Shown here: in pieces, positions 17,696 to 27,139 of the stretch
How the letters are laid out: every line of letters begins with the position of its first letter
Numbering within the stretch: the first letter of the stretch is position 1
Source of the DNA: Prevotella sp.
GTDB lineage: Bacteria > Bacteroidota > Bacteroidia > Bacteroidales > Bacteroidaceae
Assembly: GCA_017474845.1 (NCBI GenBank)
Contig: JAFVGS010000049.1
Span: 32,516-96,515 of the forward strand
Reading direction: 5' to 3'
Length of the DNA: 64,000 bases
The notes under the pieces: generated by a model
What the model saw: the letters and a program-made list of their open reading frames with translations, nothing else
Told to the model about the DNA's origin: nothing
Database searches by the model: none
Position numbers and translations under genes: made by a program

Positions 17696-20383
17696 TTATC
17701 TCACGACGGTCTTCTTACCGTTGATGATATAGATACCCTTGCCGGGATTCTTGACGCGTACACCCTGAAGGTTGTAGATGACATCCTCGCCCGTCGTCGT
17801 CTTCGTCGTCTTGACCTTCTGGATGTCGGTAGTGCCTGCCACGTGAGCCTCTGGGCCGAAGCCGCCATGGGCGTTGGCGGAACGGATGGTCAATCGGTGG
17901 AGGCCTGGGTTGACATCAACATTATACGACGTCTCCTCTGTAATCGTGATGAGCTCGTCATTCTGGAATAATGCATAGGCGATGGCACCGTCGACAGCAG
18001 TCCAGGTGACGGAACCGTTGGCATAGTTGGCATCGGCAGGAGCAGCTACCTGCTTGGTGTGCTTCGCGGGATTCCATTTCTTTTCAGTATTGGCGGAGAA
18101 CATCGCCTTGTATGAGAACTCTTCCGCCTGGCTGGCTGAGAGGATGGTCTGGTAGTTTGACTTGAACTTGATGGTGTTGGTTTCAGGGTTGATAACTGTA
18201 CCATCAATATCTATTGTATTATACTCACCGAATACAAGGGGATCGGTCTCTGTCTTTCCTTCCTCCGTCCATCGGGTGGGGACGATTGTGTTTTCAGCAA
18301 ACTCGTCAAGTGTGGTGTTCAAGTAGACTGCTATGGGCTGGTTACTCCATGTGCGTCCGAAACTCCAATCGCCTTTGCCCTGAGAGAGGTCAACCACTTT
18401 ACAATTGTCAAACACATAACCGAACTTTGTCAGTGTACGGGGTGCTACAATCACACGTGTGCCGCCGCCATTAGTGAATCGGGGCTCAAGAGAGAGGGTG
18501 GAGTTCTGGATTCGGATGTCGCCGCCTCCACAGATGAAGTCATATACACCATGGATGTCACAGTCTTCCCAATACGACTGGGCTTTGTTGTTCATACAAT
18601 AATATGTATTCTCATGGGAGAGCATCCTGACGTTTTTACCTATAGTACGGTTGCCGAGGTCATTCAGCACAGCGGCTGCGCCTTTTGAATCGGCGGCGTA
18701 GTAGTCAAGGTCATTCTTCAAGGTCAGGTCCTGCAGATAGAGGTTAGTGGCTTTGTCGTTCAGTAACAAATCTGCTGATCCCAAGCCCTCAAGCGAGTAG
18801 TCTGGCTCGTTGACAATAATGGTCTTGTCTGTAGACTGTCCAATGATGGAGATGTTGTGTCCGCTGATGGTTGTTCCCACGGCATCGCCTAAATCATAAG
18901 TACCATTGGGCAAGAAGATGAAAAGCCGTTCGGAACCTTTGGACAAGTTAAGTGTATTGACCATTTCGATGACCTCAAGGAAACCTTCGTCATCATCAGG
19001 CTTGACGATGTACCAGTTGCCGATGTTTTCATAGCCTTCATCAGCCGTATTGATGATCCTGACGCCGTGTATCTTCATCTCGTTTTCTGTCTTGATGAGA
19101 AGAGTTAGGGTTCCAGGTTTACCTTCATAGTTATAGTGTACGAGATCTCCGTCTTCATTTACTGTAACGCTGAGAACTTTAAGCGTGTCGCCAGCTTCAG
19201 ATTTGAAGATAATGGTGTCATTCTTATTCTCATTGCAAAGTTTCATAGTGATTGTTGCCCTTTGGCCGACGAGCAGGTCAATCTGATTGCCGTCCTTAAA
19301 GGCCCATCCGTGAGTCTCACTGACCCATCCGCATCCCTCGCCCTTGGGATTAAAGGCCTCATGGTTGTCAGGGTCGAAGAAGAAGTCTGTGAGGTCAAAG
19401 TCGTATACGGCATATGAGCTTGCCTCTTCGATGATGGTGGCGATAGCGTAGAGGTTGATGTCCTTGTCCACCTTCTCGCCAACGGTATACTTCTGGCCGC
19501 CGTTAGGCTCGTGATACCAACCGCGCATCTTGTAGCCATCTTTGACCTTCACAGTGTTGTCGCTGATATCGAACTTCTCGATGGCCGTACCCTTCTCACG
19601 ACGCCCCACACCTAAGACGGTCGTATGGTCGGTGTCGTAATAGGTCAGTTTGACGCTGGACTTCTGCGTCACGGTCAGCTTATACTGCACCGTCTGCTCG
19701 CCATTGGTCATTTCAATGGTAACGGAGCATGTGGTGTCATTTCCTTCATAGGTGATACCACTGACAGTACCTGTCTTGGCTATTGCAGTTACGGGATTCT
19801 CCTCACTGGGCAGTGGGGCGTCATAGTCGATTACCAACTCTGCTTCGAAAGACGTACCGAAAAGCTCTTCAGCGGAATACTTGGTGCCGTTGAAAGTCAG
19901 CGAATCCAATGCCGGTGGATCCAGGGGGACTGGTGCTACTTTCTGAACAACGCTGATGCTGAGCAGGCTCCCGCCATTATTGATGATGGTCACATAGCCG
20001 TTTTCCACGTCGGCATCTGTAGCAGTATAGATGGTATCTGCCTTTGCAGCGGCTTCCCCACCGATCGTATACGCAAAGTCTTCGCCGCCTTTCACCGTTA
20101 CTACGTCGAGATTGCTCTGTACCTCCACCTTGAAGATCACGCTGTCTTCCGTCCAAATGCCATCCTCGCCATTATCGATGGCTTTGCCGTTGGGTTCGAC
20201 GATAAGGGCGATGTCGTTGACCTTGATGATGATGGTGTCGGTTGTTGTTGATGCTTCAACCAGCCTGTCTGAGATGGTCTCATCATTGAAATCCCAGGTG
20301 GCAGTCACATCCTGGGCCTTGGCAAGGCCTGCCAGCAGACATAGCAGCCATAGTGTAGCAATTCTTTGTAATTGTTTCATCAT
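17696..20383 (-). CDS. Multidomain secreted protein with pectin methylesterase-like (CE8) domain
   Basis: The 895-residue protein has a signal peptide (about 1-23), a series of beta modules (about 25-450), and a right-handed beta-helix of CE8 type (about 455-790). The helix contains GVYDFICGGGD, matching the DFIFG nucleophile motif (Asp near 613), and FGRTW, matching LGRPW with its Arg (near 677). At the place of the QDT motif the sequence reads ENTYY, so the usual acid/base Asp appears to be Asn. The tail YNLQGVRV ... GKGIYIINGKKTVVR is the Prevotella-type C-terminal signal. It lies 45 bases after the pectate lyase gene. De-esterification of pectin is the likely role, with activity uncertain because of the substitution. 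Confidence 0.72.
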   Translation of the reverse strand: MMKQLQRIATLWLLCLLAGLAKAQDVTATWDFNDETISDRLVEASTTTDTIIIKVNDIALIVEPNGKAIDNGEDGIWTEDSVIFKVEVQSNLDVVTVKGGEDFAYTIGGEAAAKADTIYTATDADVENGYVTIINNGGSLLSISVVQKVAPVPLDPPALDSLTFNGTKYSAEELFGTSFEAELVIDYDAPLPSEENPVTAIAKTGTVSGITYEGNDTTCSVTIEMTNGEQTVQYKLTVTQKSSVKLTYYDTDHTTVLGVGRREKGTAIEKFDISDNTVKVKDGYKMRGWYHEPNGGQKYTVGEKVDKDINLYAIATIIEEASSYAVYDFDLTDFFFDPDNHEAFNPKGEGCGWVSETHGWAFKDGNQIDLLVGQRATITMKLCNENKNDTIIFKSEAGDTLKVLSVTVNEDGDLVHYNYEGKPGTLTLLIKTENEMKIHGVRIINTADEGYENIGNWYIVKPDDDEGFLEVIEMVNTLNLSKGSERLFIFLPNGTYDLGDAVGTTISGHNISIIGQSTDKTIIVNEPDYSLEGLGSADLLLNDKATNLYLQDLTLKNDLDYYAADSKGAAAVLNDLGNRTIGKNVRMLSHENTYYCMNNKAQSYWEDCDIHGVYDFICGGGDIRIQNSTLSLEPRFTNGGGTRVIVAPRTLTKFGYVFDNCKVVDLSQGKGDWSFGRTWSNQPIAVYLNTTLDEFAENTIVPTRWTEEGKTETDPLVFGEYNTIDIDGTVINPETNTIKFKSNYQTILSASQAEEFSYKAMFSANTEKKWNPAKHTKQVAAPADANYANGSVTWTAVDGAIAYALFQNDELITITEETSYNVDVNPGLHRLTIRSANAHGGFGPEAHVAGTTDIQKVKTTKTTTGEDVIYNLQGVRVKNPGKGIYIINGKKTVVR

Positions 20384-20427
20384 AATGAATTGTATTTAAT
20401 AAGTTCTTTAATGTTTGTTGATATTGT

Positions 20428-22206
20428 CTATTTATATACTTTTGTCACGGTCTTGCTCCCGTCGGTCATACGCTCCACTCGGATGGTTACTCCCTTCCGA
20501 GGAGTGTCGAGCCGAAAGCCCTCGAGCGAGTAGTATTCGGTGCTGAGGATACCGGAGACAGGCTTCAATGGTATGATGCCCGTCTTGCTACTGGCGGGGT
20601 AGTATTCCTCGATGGTACTCTCGGCATCGGCGTTTCCGGCCTTCATGATATCCTCAACGATAGAGTTCATGTAGACCTCAACGTTCGTGTACCAGCCTTT
20701 CTCGGTATCGAGGGTATAGGCATTGCCGTCAGCCGCGTCGTTTGGATTAAGGCCATTGGCCGATTCCCATTCGTCAGGCATGCCGTCGCCGTCGGTGTCA
20801 AAATCTTCAGAGCGGCTCTCTGATGCCAGATCAGGGAAACTGGGACAGGCAGGATCCTGAACGCCATCGGGATCGTTGATGATATCTACGATTCCTTTGA
20901 TACCGGTCTTAGTACCAGTATAGGTGACGACGCCAGCCTGAGTCTCTTCCATGAAACGTGCATCGACGGCATCGCGGTAGATGGAAGCACCGGCATACGA
21001 CAACACCTTTTCATAAGTGGTCTCTGCAGAATGGGTCGTTATGTCGCCAATAGGACATGGACCATCTACCTTAATCCGGATACAGTCCTCACCATTTGCG
21101 TTCTGCTTATAGATGACAGTGTCGCCGTAGAAATGCTTGGGATCTTTGCTGTATTTCTCGCCGTCGATGGTGAATGTACCGGCATCGATGGTAACACCTT
21201 TCCAGTCATAGTTGGCTGCTTTGTCACCAGCGGCAGTCACATAGTTACCGCTAATATAATAGCGGCTTGTCATACCGATTTGGTCTCCTTCCGTCGAATT
21301 GCCGGATGCACCAACGCTGACCTGGGTGACCGTCTTAGTGTTCTTGGTTCCGGGACCTGACTTGTAGTAGTTGTTGACGATGTTGATATAACCACCGCCA
21401 GGACCGCCATAGCAGCCGTTGCCGTTGCCCCAGTTATACATCACACAATTGCGGAGGTCGACAGTTTCGGCCTGAATCGTGTTCTCCCACTTGTATTGGT
21501 CGTAATACATGTTTTTTGTGTAGTCTCCCCATCCATATCGGGCACCGTTGAAACGGGGTACGCGGTTGTTCAGGTGGATGAGTAGGTTATGGTGGAACGA
21601 GGCGAGTTTACCGCCCCAGATACCGCCGTAGCTGTGGTTACCCTTGCCGTGGCCAGCATCGTTCTGGGCTTCGCCAACGGTACACCACTGCATGGTGAAG
21701 TTGTTGTTGTCATAGAATGAGGCCACTTCGTCGATGCTCCAGCTGAAGGAGCAGTGGTCGAGCATAATCTGATTACGCCTGCGGCCCCATGTGGCATCGG
21801 CACCGTCGTTTACGTCTTTCACCTGACTGCGGCGGAAACGGAGGAAACGCACAATTACATTGTCGCATTTGCCGAAGTAGATGGTATAGTATCGCAGGGT
21901 AATGCCCGGATAGGGGGCCGTCTGTCCGGCAATAGTGGTGTTGGAGGTGATATCCAACTGAGACTTCAGGTCAATATAGCCGCTCACATCGAAGACGATG
22001 GTCTTGGCATTGTTTCCTTTCAGCGCCTCTCGCAGGGAACCAGCACCAGAGTCGTTGAGGTTGGTGACGTGCCTGATTTCTCCGCCCCGTCCACCAGTGA
22101 TATAACGTCCGTGTCCTTCTGCACCGGGGAAGGCGGGGATTTCTTCTTGTGCCATTGCTGTCAAAGTGCCGACAGCCATTACCATTGTTAATAAGATATT
22201 CTTCAT
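20428..22206 (-). CDS. Pectate lyase, PL1 family, secreted
   Basis: The 592-residue protein has a signal peptide (about 1-19). The Bacteroidota PL1 beta-helix start IPAFPGAEGHGRYITGGRGG is followed by SLREAL, NTTIAGQTAP, the core IMLDHCSFSWSIDE (near 147) and NRVPRFNGARYGWGDY. A C-terminal FDTDGDGMPDEWE segment (near 460) is a thrombospondin-3/dockerin-like calcium-binding loop. The tail is a divergent C-terminal signal. It cleaves polygalacturonate by beta-elimination, giving unsaturated oligosaccharides that the GH105 module encoded 19 bases upstream could finish. Part of the same transcript as the fusion enzyme. Confidence 0.92.
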   Translation of the reverse strand: MKNILLTMVMAVGTLTAMAQEEIPAFPGAEGHGRYITGGRGGEIRHVTNLNDSGAGSLREALKGNNAKTIVFDVSGYIDLKSQLDITSNTTIAGQTAPYPGITLRYYTIYFGKCDNVIVRFLRFRRSQVKDVNDGADATWGRRRNQIMLDHCSFSWSIDEVASFYDNNNFTMQWCTVGEAQNDAGHGKGNHSYGGIWGGKLASFHHNLLIHLNNRVPRFNGARYGWGDYTKNMYYDQYKWENTIQAETVDLRNCVMYNWGNGNGCYGGPGGGYINIVNNYYKSGPGTKNTKTVTQVSVGASGNSTEGDQIGMTSRYYISGNYVTAAGDKAANYDWKGVTIDAGTFTIDGEKYSKDPKHFYGDTVIYKQNANGEDCIRIKVDGPCPIGDITTHSAETTYEKVLSYAGASIYRDAVDARFMEETQAGVVTYTGTKTGIKGIVDIINDPDGVQDPACPSFPDLASESRSEDFDTDGDGMPDEWESANGLNPNDAADGNAYTLDTEKGWYTNVEVYMNSIVEDIMKAGNADAESTIEEYYPASSKTGIIPLKPVSGILSTEYYSLEGFRLDTPRKGVTIRVERMTDGSKTVTKVYK

Positions 22207-22225
22207 ATTCGTTTGTTTTGTTATA

Positions 22226-25200
22226 TTATTGCATTCTTTGTATTCCTTCCCAACGAACGTCCCATTGGCAGTCTTTCGGGAATCCGGGATTAAGCGGCTC
22301 CTTGCAGCCGTCCCAGCCGGCGCACATCATGGCGACAGCGGTGAGCAGGGCCCCATTGCCGGGGAGATAGCAGCGCAGACGGTCTGCGGTCTGGAAGTTA
22401 TGTCCGTTTTTAAGATAGGTATTCTTCTGGGTGTCGATGAGGAGGGCTTTGAGGGCAGTCTCTGGTTCTCCGAGACGGGCAGCGGCCATGGCTATCATGC
22501 CGTAGTCCCAGCCCCAGGTGGTCTGCCAGTTCCAGTTCTGCATCACCCAGTCGAGGGTTTGCTTCATTTCCCCTTTATTATATAATAATGTGTAGGGAGG
22601 GGTAGGGTGATTAGGGAGAAGACCACAGGCTCCGAGAACGGCAGGATGGTCTGAGCGGGATTTCTCTGCGAAGGCTTCTGTCGAAACTGAGGGCAGCCCG
22701 GCGCTGTAGATGCCATTCTGCTCGGGGAGGGGAGACAGGTGGGCAATGATATGATCCCATTGGGCATTGCGTTCCTTGCCCTGACGTTCACGCCAGAGAT
22801 TAGCAATACTAAGACCATACTGCCAGTAGGCCAGTTCGAAGGGATGGTCATAACTGAAGTCCTTCGACAGGGTCTCCTGCATGGCGGTGGCTCCCTTGAG
22901 ATGGTAAAGCCTTGTCTTTTTGTCATAGCTGACAAAGTCGGCCATAAATTCGGCAGTAGCTTCAACTTGCTCGCCGTAAGTCTGGAGTGTTTCAGCAGAC
23001 GGGTTGTAGCGATACATCTCTTCTGCGAAGTAGATGTAGTGGGGCTGTTGCCAGATGAGGAACGAACCGATGTTAGAGGGTGCCTCGCCAGCCCAGGGGT
23101 CGGTCATCTTCATCCAGCGGACTCCCTTGAAGCCCTGGCGCTCGGCTATCTGACGGGCGACGGGGTAGGCTGTCTCGTTATACCACTTGAGTATCTGCTC
23201 TAATACCTCAGGCCGGTTCCAGAGAGCGAAGTCAACGGCATGCCACCACGTCATCTCTAAATGAGGGCGGCCGAACCATGAATTATAGGTCAGGCCTGTC
23301 TCTTGTGGGGGAATGTTGTTGGCACAGTTGATCTGCGTGAGGTATTGTGAGAGAACGACACGGCGTTCCAGCTCCTTGGCACGGGGATCGGTGCAATGCG
23401 AGAAGTCTACCATGGCACCTTCGTTCCACCATTGGTGCCAGTGGCGCTGTGTGGCCTTGTGGTATTGGTCGTATTCGTAGGTAGGGGTATTAGGATGAAT
23501 AGGGGAATTAGGGCGATTAGAGAGGTATTCAACAGCGAAGGTCAGCACGTTGTCGGTGGTGCTGAGCTCGAAGTGATGACGGTCGCACTCCTGCAGGGTG
23601 GCTTGGCCTTCCCATTGGAGGAGTACGTCATATTTAGTGTCGTCGAGGGTGCGCTCGATGATGGCAGAATGGTCGTCTTGGGAGATGATAACTGACAGGT
23701 GGCGCTCAGGCTTTTTCCAGTCGTTGGCATCGTCGGAATGTTTTCCCGTAGGATAGGAGAACCGAAGGGCAACAGTCGCTCTCCGGTCTTTTAAAAGGTT
23801 ACTCTGGATTCTGGCGTAGAGCGCATCCTTCGAGGGATGGACGCCGGTAGTGACTTGAACTGATTCACCATCTGCCTTGAAGGAAGACTCAATCTCTCCG
23901 TCCCAAAGATGGAGGGTCTGTTTAGGGGATTTTATGGAGGTTAGGGGAATTAGCGCTCCGTGGGAATCCTTGAGGTCGAGGCCGAAGGTGCCAAGGTTCA
24001 GACGGTGTGGATTGACACGGAAGAACTCTGTGGCCAGTACTTTGCGATCAGTCTCTCCTCCTTGGGGGGAGTTGGAGAGGGTCTTGTATTCTACGGCATA
24101 GACCTCCTGATGGCCGTGACCGAGGTCGAAGGCTTTCTCCGACTCCTGCGGTGTAAGACCGGTGGTGTTTTCGAACTTATGCCATCCCCAGTCGGACATG
24201 GCTGTCAGGGGCACACCTGCCCCATATTCAAAAGGGAACGACTGCAGTCCTGTAATATCGACAGTCGTGGCGAAGTGGCCGTTGCCGACAGAGAGTGAGG
24301 CGAGAGGATCGGCCTCGGTAACGACAGGGTTGTTACGAGTCACGACGGACTGCCTGTCTATGGCAGCCGTCGTGTTCTCTGTATCGTAACCTAACATTTC
24401 CATTTCAAGCGAAGCCCAGATGAACGGACCGACACCCTTGGCGTCGTTGTCGCGGACAGGCTCCGAGAGGTAGTAGGCATAACTGCCGTTGCGCGTCGTG
24501 TTCTCATTGACGGTGCCCTTGGGGTTCACTTTCTTCATCGCATCGATGACCTCAGGTGTGGCAGCAGGACCAAGACCGGCCACGCTGCAGCAGTTCGTCA
24601 GCGAGATGGTCTTGTCGGCATTTACACGGATAAAATTGTTAATGATGCCCTTATAGGCCTTGATACCTGCATCGCGGTATTTCGCTCCGACATAACCCTT
24701 GCGGTAGGCTTTCAGCAGGGCATAGGTGAACATGGCGGAGCAAGTGCTCTCCAAGTAGTTGCCCTCACGCTGCGGAGAGTCCATCACCTGATACCATACG
24801 CCACTCTTTTGGTCCTGCCACTTCAGGATGGCGTCGAAGTCCTTCACCAGCAGGTCGATGACCTCACTGCGACGTGCATAGTCCTCGGGCAGGGCGTCGA
24901 GCACCTCGATGAGTGCCATCGTGTACCAGCCCTGGGCACGGCCCCAGCAGTGCTGTGAGAGTCCTGTCTCCTTGTCGGCCCAGAAGGTGTTGCGGGTCTC
25001 GTCGTAGGCATGGCGGTTCAGGCCGGTCTTCGGGTCGAGGGTACGGTCGTAGGTGATCTTCAGCTGATTCACGGCATCATCGTAGATGGTGGTAGCAAAT
25101 TTATCACCTTTCGCTTTTCCTTTTTCACTTCCCGTGATGGGGGCAGTGAGGCAGCGGAAGGGCAGTCCCATGAAGATGCCGTCGAGCCACACCTGATAGG

Positions 25201-27034
25201 CGTAGATGGCCTTGTGCCAGAATACCTTGTCGGCAATGGTGCGCGGCTGGTTCTCCAACTGCTTCATCATCGTCTTCATGGCCAGCAGGTTCTTCGCCTC
25301 GGGCCACTTCTGGTACATACGGGTCACGAAATGGCCCGTGCGGATATTGTCGAGGTTATAGTCGAGGATGTCATAGCCCCGGATGTCGCCCTGGGCGTTG
25401 ATCATGGTGTCGGTATATTCCTGACAGTACTTGCGGATGTCCTCGCCGCCATATTTTAAATAGGTGTCGAGCATACCCTCTAACTCGATGCCCATCACGT
25501 AGCTCCATTTGGGCTTTGTCGAGAAGTCGAGCAGATAACTCTTCGGCACGCGCTGCATTTCCGAGTAGGTAAGCCACTCGCTATAGTGCTTGTAGGGCTT
25601 CTGGTCCAGCACAAGTGAACCGTTGATGAAGAGGTTTTCGAAGTTGATGTTGCGGGTCTTGCCGCTCCTGAAGTTACCAGACTGTACCCCGTTGAACCTG
25701 CAGTTCTTCACCAGCACGTCGTACACATAGGTGTCTTCGTCGAGGCCGATGATCTGTACGCCGTATTTGGACTTCTCGCTGGTGACGTTCTCCATATAGA
25801 CGTTACGGACGGTGGGATAGAAGCCTCTGCAGCAAACCTCGTTGTGTTCGTAGTCGAGGTTGATCTTCAGTACGCTCTCCTTGCAGACGCCCACCTTGAT
25901 GTCCTTCATGTTGATGTTTTCGATGATGCCGCCTCGGCAGGAGTTCGTCTTGATGCGCAGCACGCGCTCCAGTTCCGGGGAGTCCATCACGCAGTCGTGA
26001 GCAAAGACGTTCTGGCAGCCGCCTGAGATCTCCGATCCGATGACCACACCACCGTGGCCGTTCTTCATCTCACAGTTGCGGATGATGATGTTCTTCGACG
26101 GCATGTTCCTTTCCCTGCCGTCACGGTTGCGACCGCTCTTGATGGCGATACAGTCATCACCGGTATTGAAGAAACAGTCCTCGATGAGCACACGGTCGCA
26201 GCACTCCGGGTCGCAGCCGTCACCGTTGGGACCGTCGTTGATCATCTTCACCCGACGGACGGTGATATCGGTAGAGTGGAGGGGATGGATCACCCAGAAC
26301 GGCGAGCGTAGCAGGGTGACATCCTCCAACAGGATGCCCTCGCACTTGTTGAAGCTCACGAGTTGCGGGCGCAGTCCGTCCTTCGGACCGAACACACGCT
26401 CCGGTGAACGCTCACCTTTCTCATTATACATGGGGATGCCGTCCTCACCGTTCTTCAACAGACGTGGACGTGACTCGATACGCTGGCTGATCATGCCTTC
26501 CTTCCAGCCGAAGCGGGGATTGCCGTTCCATGGCCACCAGGTGTCGTTCGAGCCGCCGCCGTCGATGGTTCCCTTACCCGTGATGGCGATGTCCTTGGCA
26601 CCGAAGGCATAGACACAAGGGGAAAGGTTGAAACACTCCAGTCCCTCCCACGAGGTCTCCACGATGGGATAGAGCTCAGGCTCGAAGGCAAACTCCAGCA
26701 CGGCGCCTTCCTCAATGACGAGGTTCACGCCGCTCTTTAGCGTGATGGCTCCCGTGAGGAATGTCTGTCCGGCTGGTACGACGACCTTGCCGCCGCCCTT
26801 CTTCGAGCACTGGTCGATGGCCTTCTGGATGGCCTTCTGGTTCTTGGCGGCTGTCGCTTCAGTACTGGCGCCATACTTGGTGATTGGGTAGTCTTTGTCC
26901 GCAAACTGCGGCTCACGGATGCTCTGCTCAATTTGCCTGTACATCGCTGTGTCCCAGCCTTGGGCAATTGCCAATACCGGGGCGAGAAGACTTAGCACGA
27001 GCCATAGGGTTCTTTTTTTCATCTTTTTATGCAT
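22226..27034 (-). CDS. Trimodular pectinase: GH28 polygalacturonase - GH105 unsaturated glycuronyl hydrolase - six-hairpin domain
   Basis: This 1602-residue protein (M5 at 27022 is a plausible start for the signal peptide MKKRTLWLVLSLLAPVLAIA) carries three enzyme modules. GH28 (about 45-480): FNTGDDCIAIKSG near 295, HGGVVIGSE, and an RIKTN segment. GH105 (about 535-900): HCWGRAQGWYTMAL near 695, SGVWYQVMD and NYLESTCSAMF. The third (about 905-1600) has QETGLTYNSWFGRPHLEM, GFKGVRWMKMTDPWAG and IWQQPHYIYFAEEMYR. This resembles GH65/GH95-clan (alpha/alpha)6 proteins or the DUF4450 group. Together these could cut galacturonan, remove the terminal unsaturated uronic acid and act on a side chain. 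Five short low-complexity insertions are noted separately. First gene of a three-gene transcript. Confidence 0.88.
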   Translation of the reverse strand: MHKKMKKRTLWLVLSLLAPVLAIAQGWDTAMYRQIEQSIREPQFADKDYPITKYGASTEATAAKNQKAIQKAIDQCSKKGGGKVVVPAGQTFLTGAITLKSGVNLVIEEGAVLEFAFEPELYPIVETSWEGLECFNLSPCVYAFGAKDIAITGKGTIDGGGSNDTWWPWNGNPRFGWKEGMISQRIESRPRLLKNGEDGIPMYNEKGERSPERVFGPKDGLRPQLVSFNKCEGILLEDVTLLRSPFWVIHPLHSTDITVRRVKMINDGPNGDGCDPECCDRVLIEDCFFNTGDDCIAIKSGRNRDGRERNMPSKNIIIRNCEMKNGHGGVVIGSEISGGCQNVFAHDCVMDSPELERVLRIKTNSCRGGIIENINMKDIKVGVCKESVLKINLDYEHNEVCCRGFYPTVRNVYMENVTSEKSKYGVQIIGLDEDTYVYDVLVKNCRFNGVQSGNFRSGKTRNINFENLFINGSLVLDQKPYKHYSEWLTYSEMQRVPKSYLLDFSTKPKWSYVMGIELEGMLDTYLKYGGEDIRKYCQEYTDTMINAQGDIRGYDILDYNLDNIRTGHFVTRMYQKWPEAKNLLAMKTMMKQLENQPRTIADKVFWHKAIYAYQVWLDGIFMGLPFRCLTAPITGSEKGKAKGDKFATTIYDDAVNQLKITYDRTLDPKTGLNRHAYDETRNTFWADKETGLSQHCWGRAQGWYTMALIEVLDALPEDYARRSEVIDLLVKDFDAILKWQDQKSGVWYQVMDSPQREGNYLESTCSAMFTYALLKAYRKGYVGAKYRDAGIKAYKGIINNFIRVNADKTISLTNCCSVAGLGPAATPEVIDAMKKVNPKGTVNENTTRNGSYAYYLSEPVRDNDAKGVGPFIWASLEMEMLGYDTENTTAAIDRQSVVTRNNPVVTEADPLASLSVGNGHFATTVDITGLQSFPFEYGAGVPLTAMSDWGWHKFENTTGLTPQESEKAFDLGHGHQEVYAVEYKTLSNSPQGGETDRKVLATEFFRVNPHRLNLGTFGLDLKDSHGALIPLTSIKSPKQTLHLWDGEIESSFKADGESVQVTTGVHPSKDALYARIQSNLLKDRRATVALRFSYPTGKHSDDANDWKKPERHLSVIISQDDHSAIIERTLDDTKYDVLLQWEGQATLQECDRHHFELSTTDNVLTFAVEYLSNRPNSPIHPNTPTYEYDQYHKATQRHWHQWWNEGAMVDFSHCTDPRAKELERRVVLSQYLTQINCANNIPPQETGLTYNSWFGRPHLEMTWWHAVDFALWNRPEVLEQILKWYNETAYPVARQIAERQGFKGVRWMKMTDPWAGEAPSNIGSFLIWQQPHYIYFAEEMYRYNPSAETLQTYGEQVEATAEFMADFVSYDKKTRLYHLKGATAMQETLSKDFSYDHPFELAYWQYGLSIANLWRERQGKERNAQWDHIIAHLSPLPEQNGIYSAGLPSVSTEAFAEKSRSDHPAVLGACGLLPNHPTPPYTLLYNKGEMKQTLDWVMQNWNWQTTWGWDYGMIAMAAARLGEPETALKALLIDTQKNTYLKNGHNFQTADRLRCYLPGNGALLTAVAMMCAGWDGCKEPLNPGFPKDCQWDVRWEGIQRMQ

Positions 27035-27061
27035 TTAGTTCGTAGTCTCACAATTTGCGTA

Positions 27062-27092
27062 CAAAGGTACGAAAAACCGTGAAAACTACGAA
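27062..27092 (-). promoter_or_regulatory. Promoter of the pectinase operon
   Basis: TACCTTTG on the minus strand (27069-27062) is a strong -7 box. TTCG at 27092-27089, 19 bases upstream, is the weak -33, the same variant as at susC. The leader would be about 25-35 bases. Confidence 0.7.
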
Positions 27093-27112
27093 CTATATTG
27101 CCGGAAAAAAAC

Positions 27113-27126
27113 AACGTAAACGTTAT
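27113..27126. promoter_or_regulatory. Operator-like site upstream of the pectinase operon
   Basis: AACGTAAACGTTAT shares the ten-base core CGTAAACGTT (27115-27124) with the site before susC. It lies 22 bases upstream of the -33 element, against 20 at susC, and follows the same A-rich AAAAACAA run. Confidence 0.6.
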
Positions 27127-27139
27127 CTTAGACCGTCCA

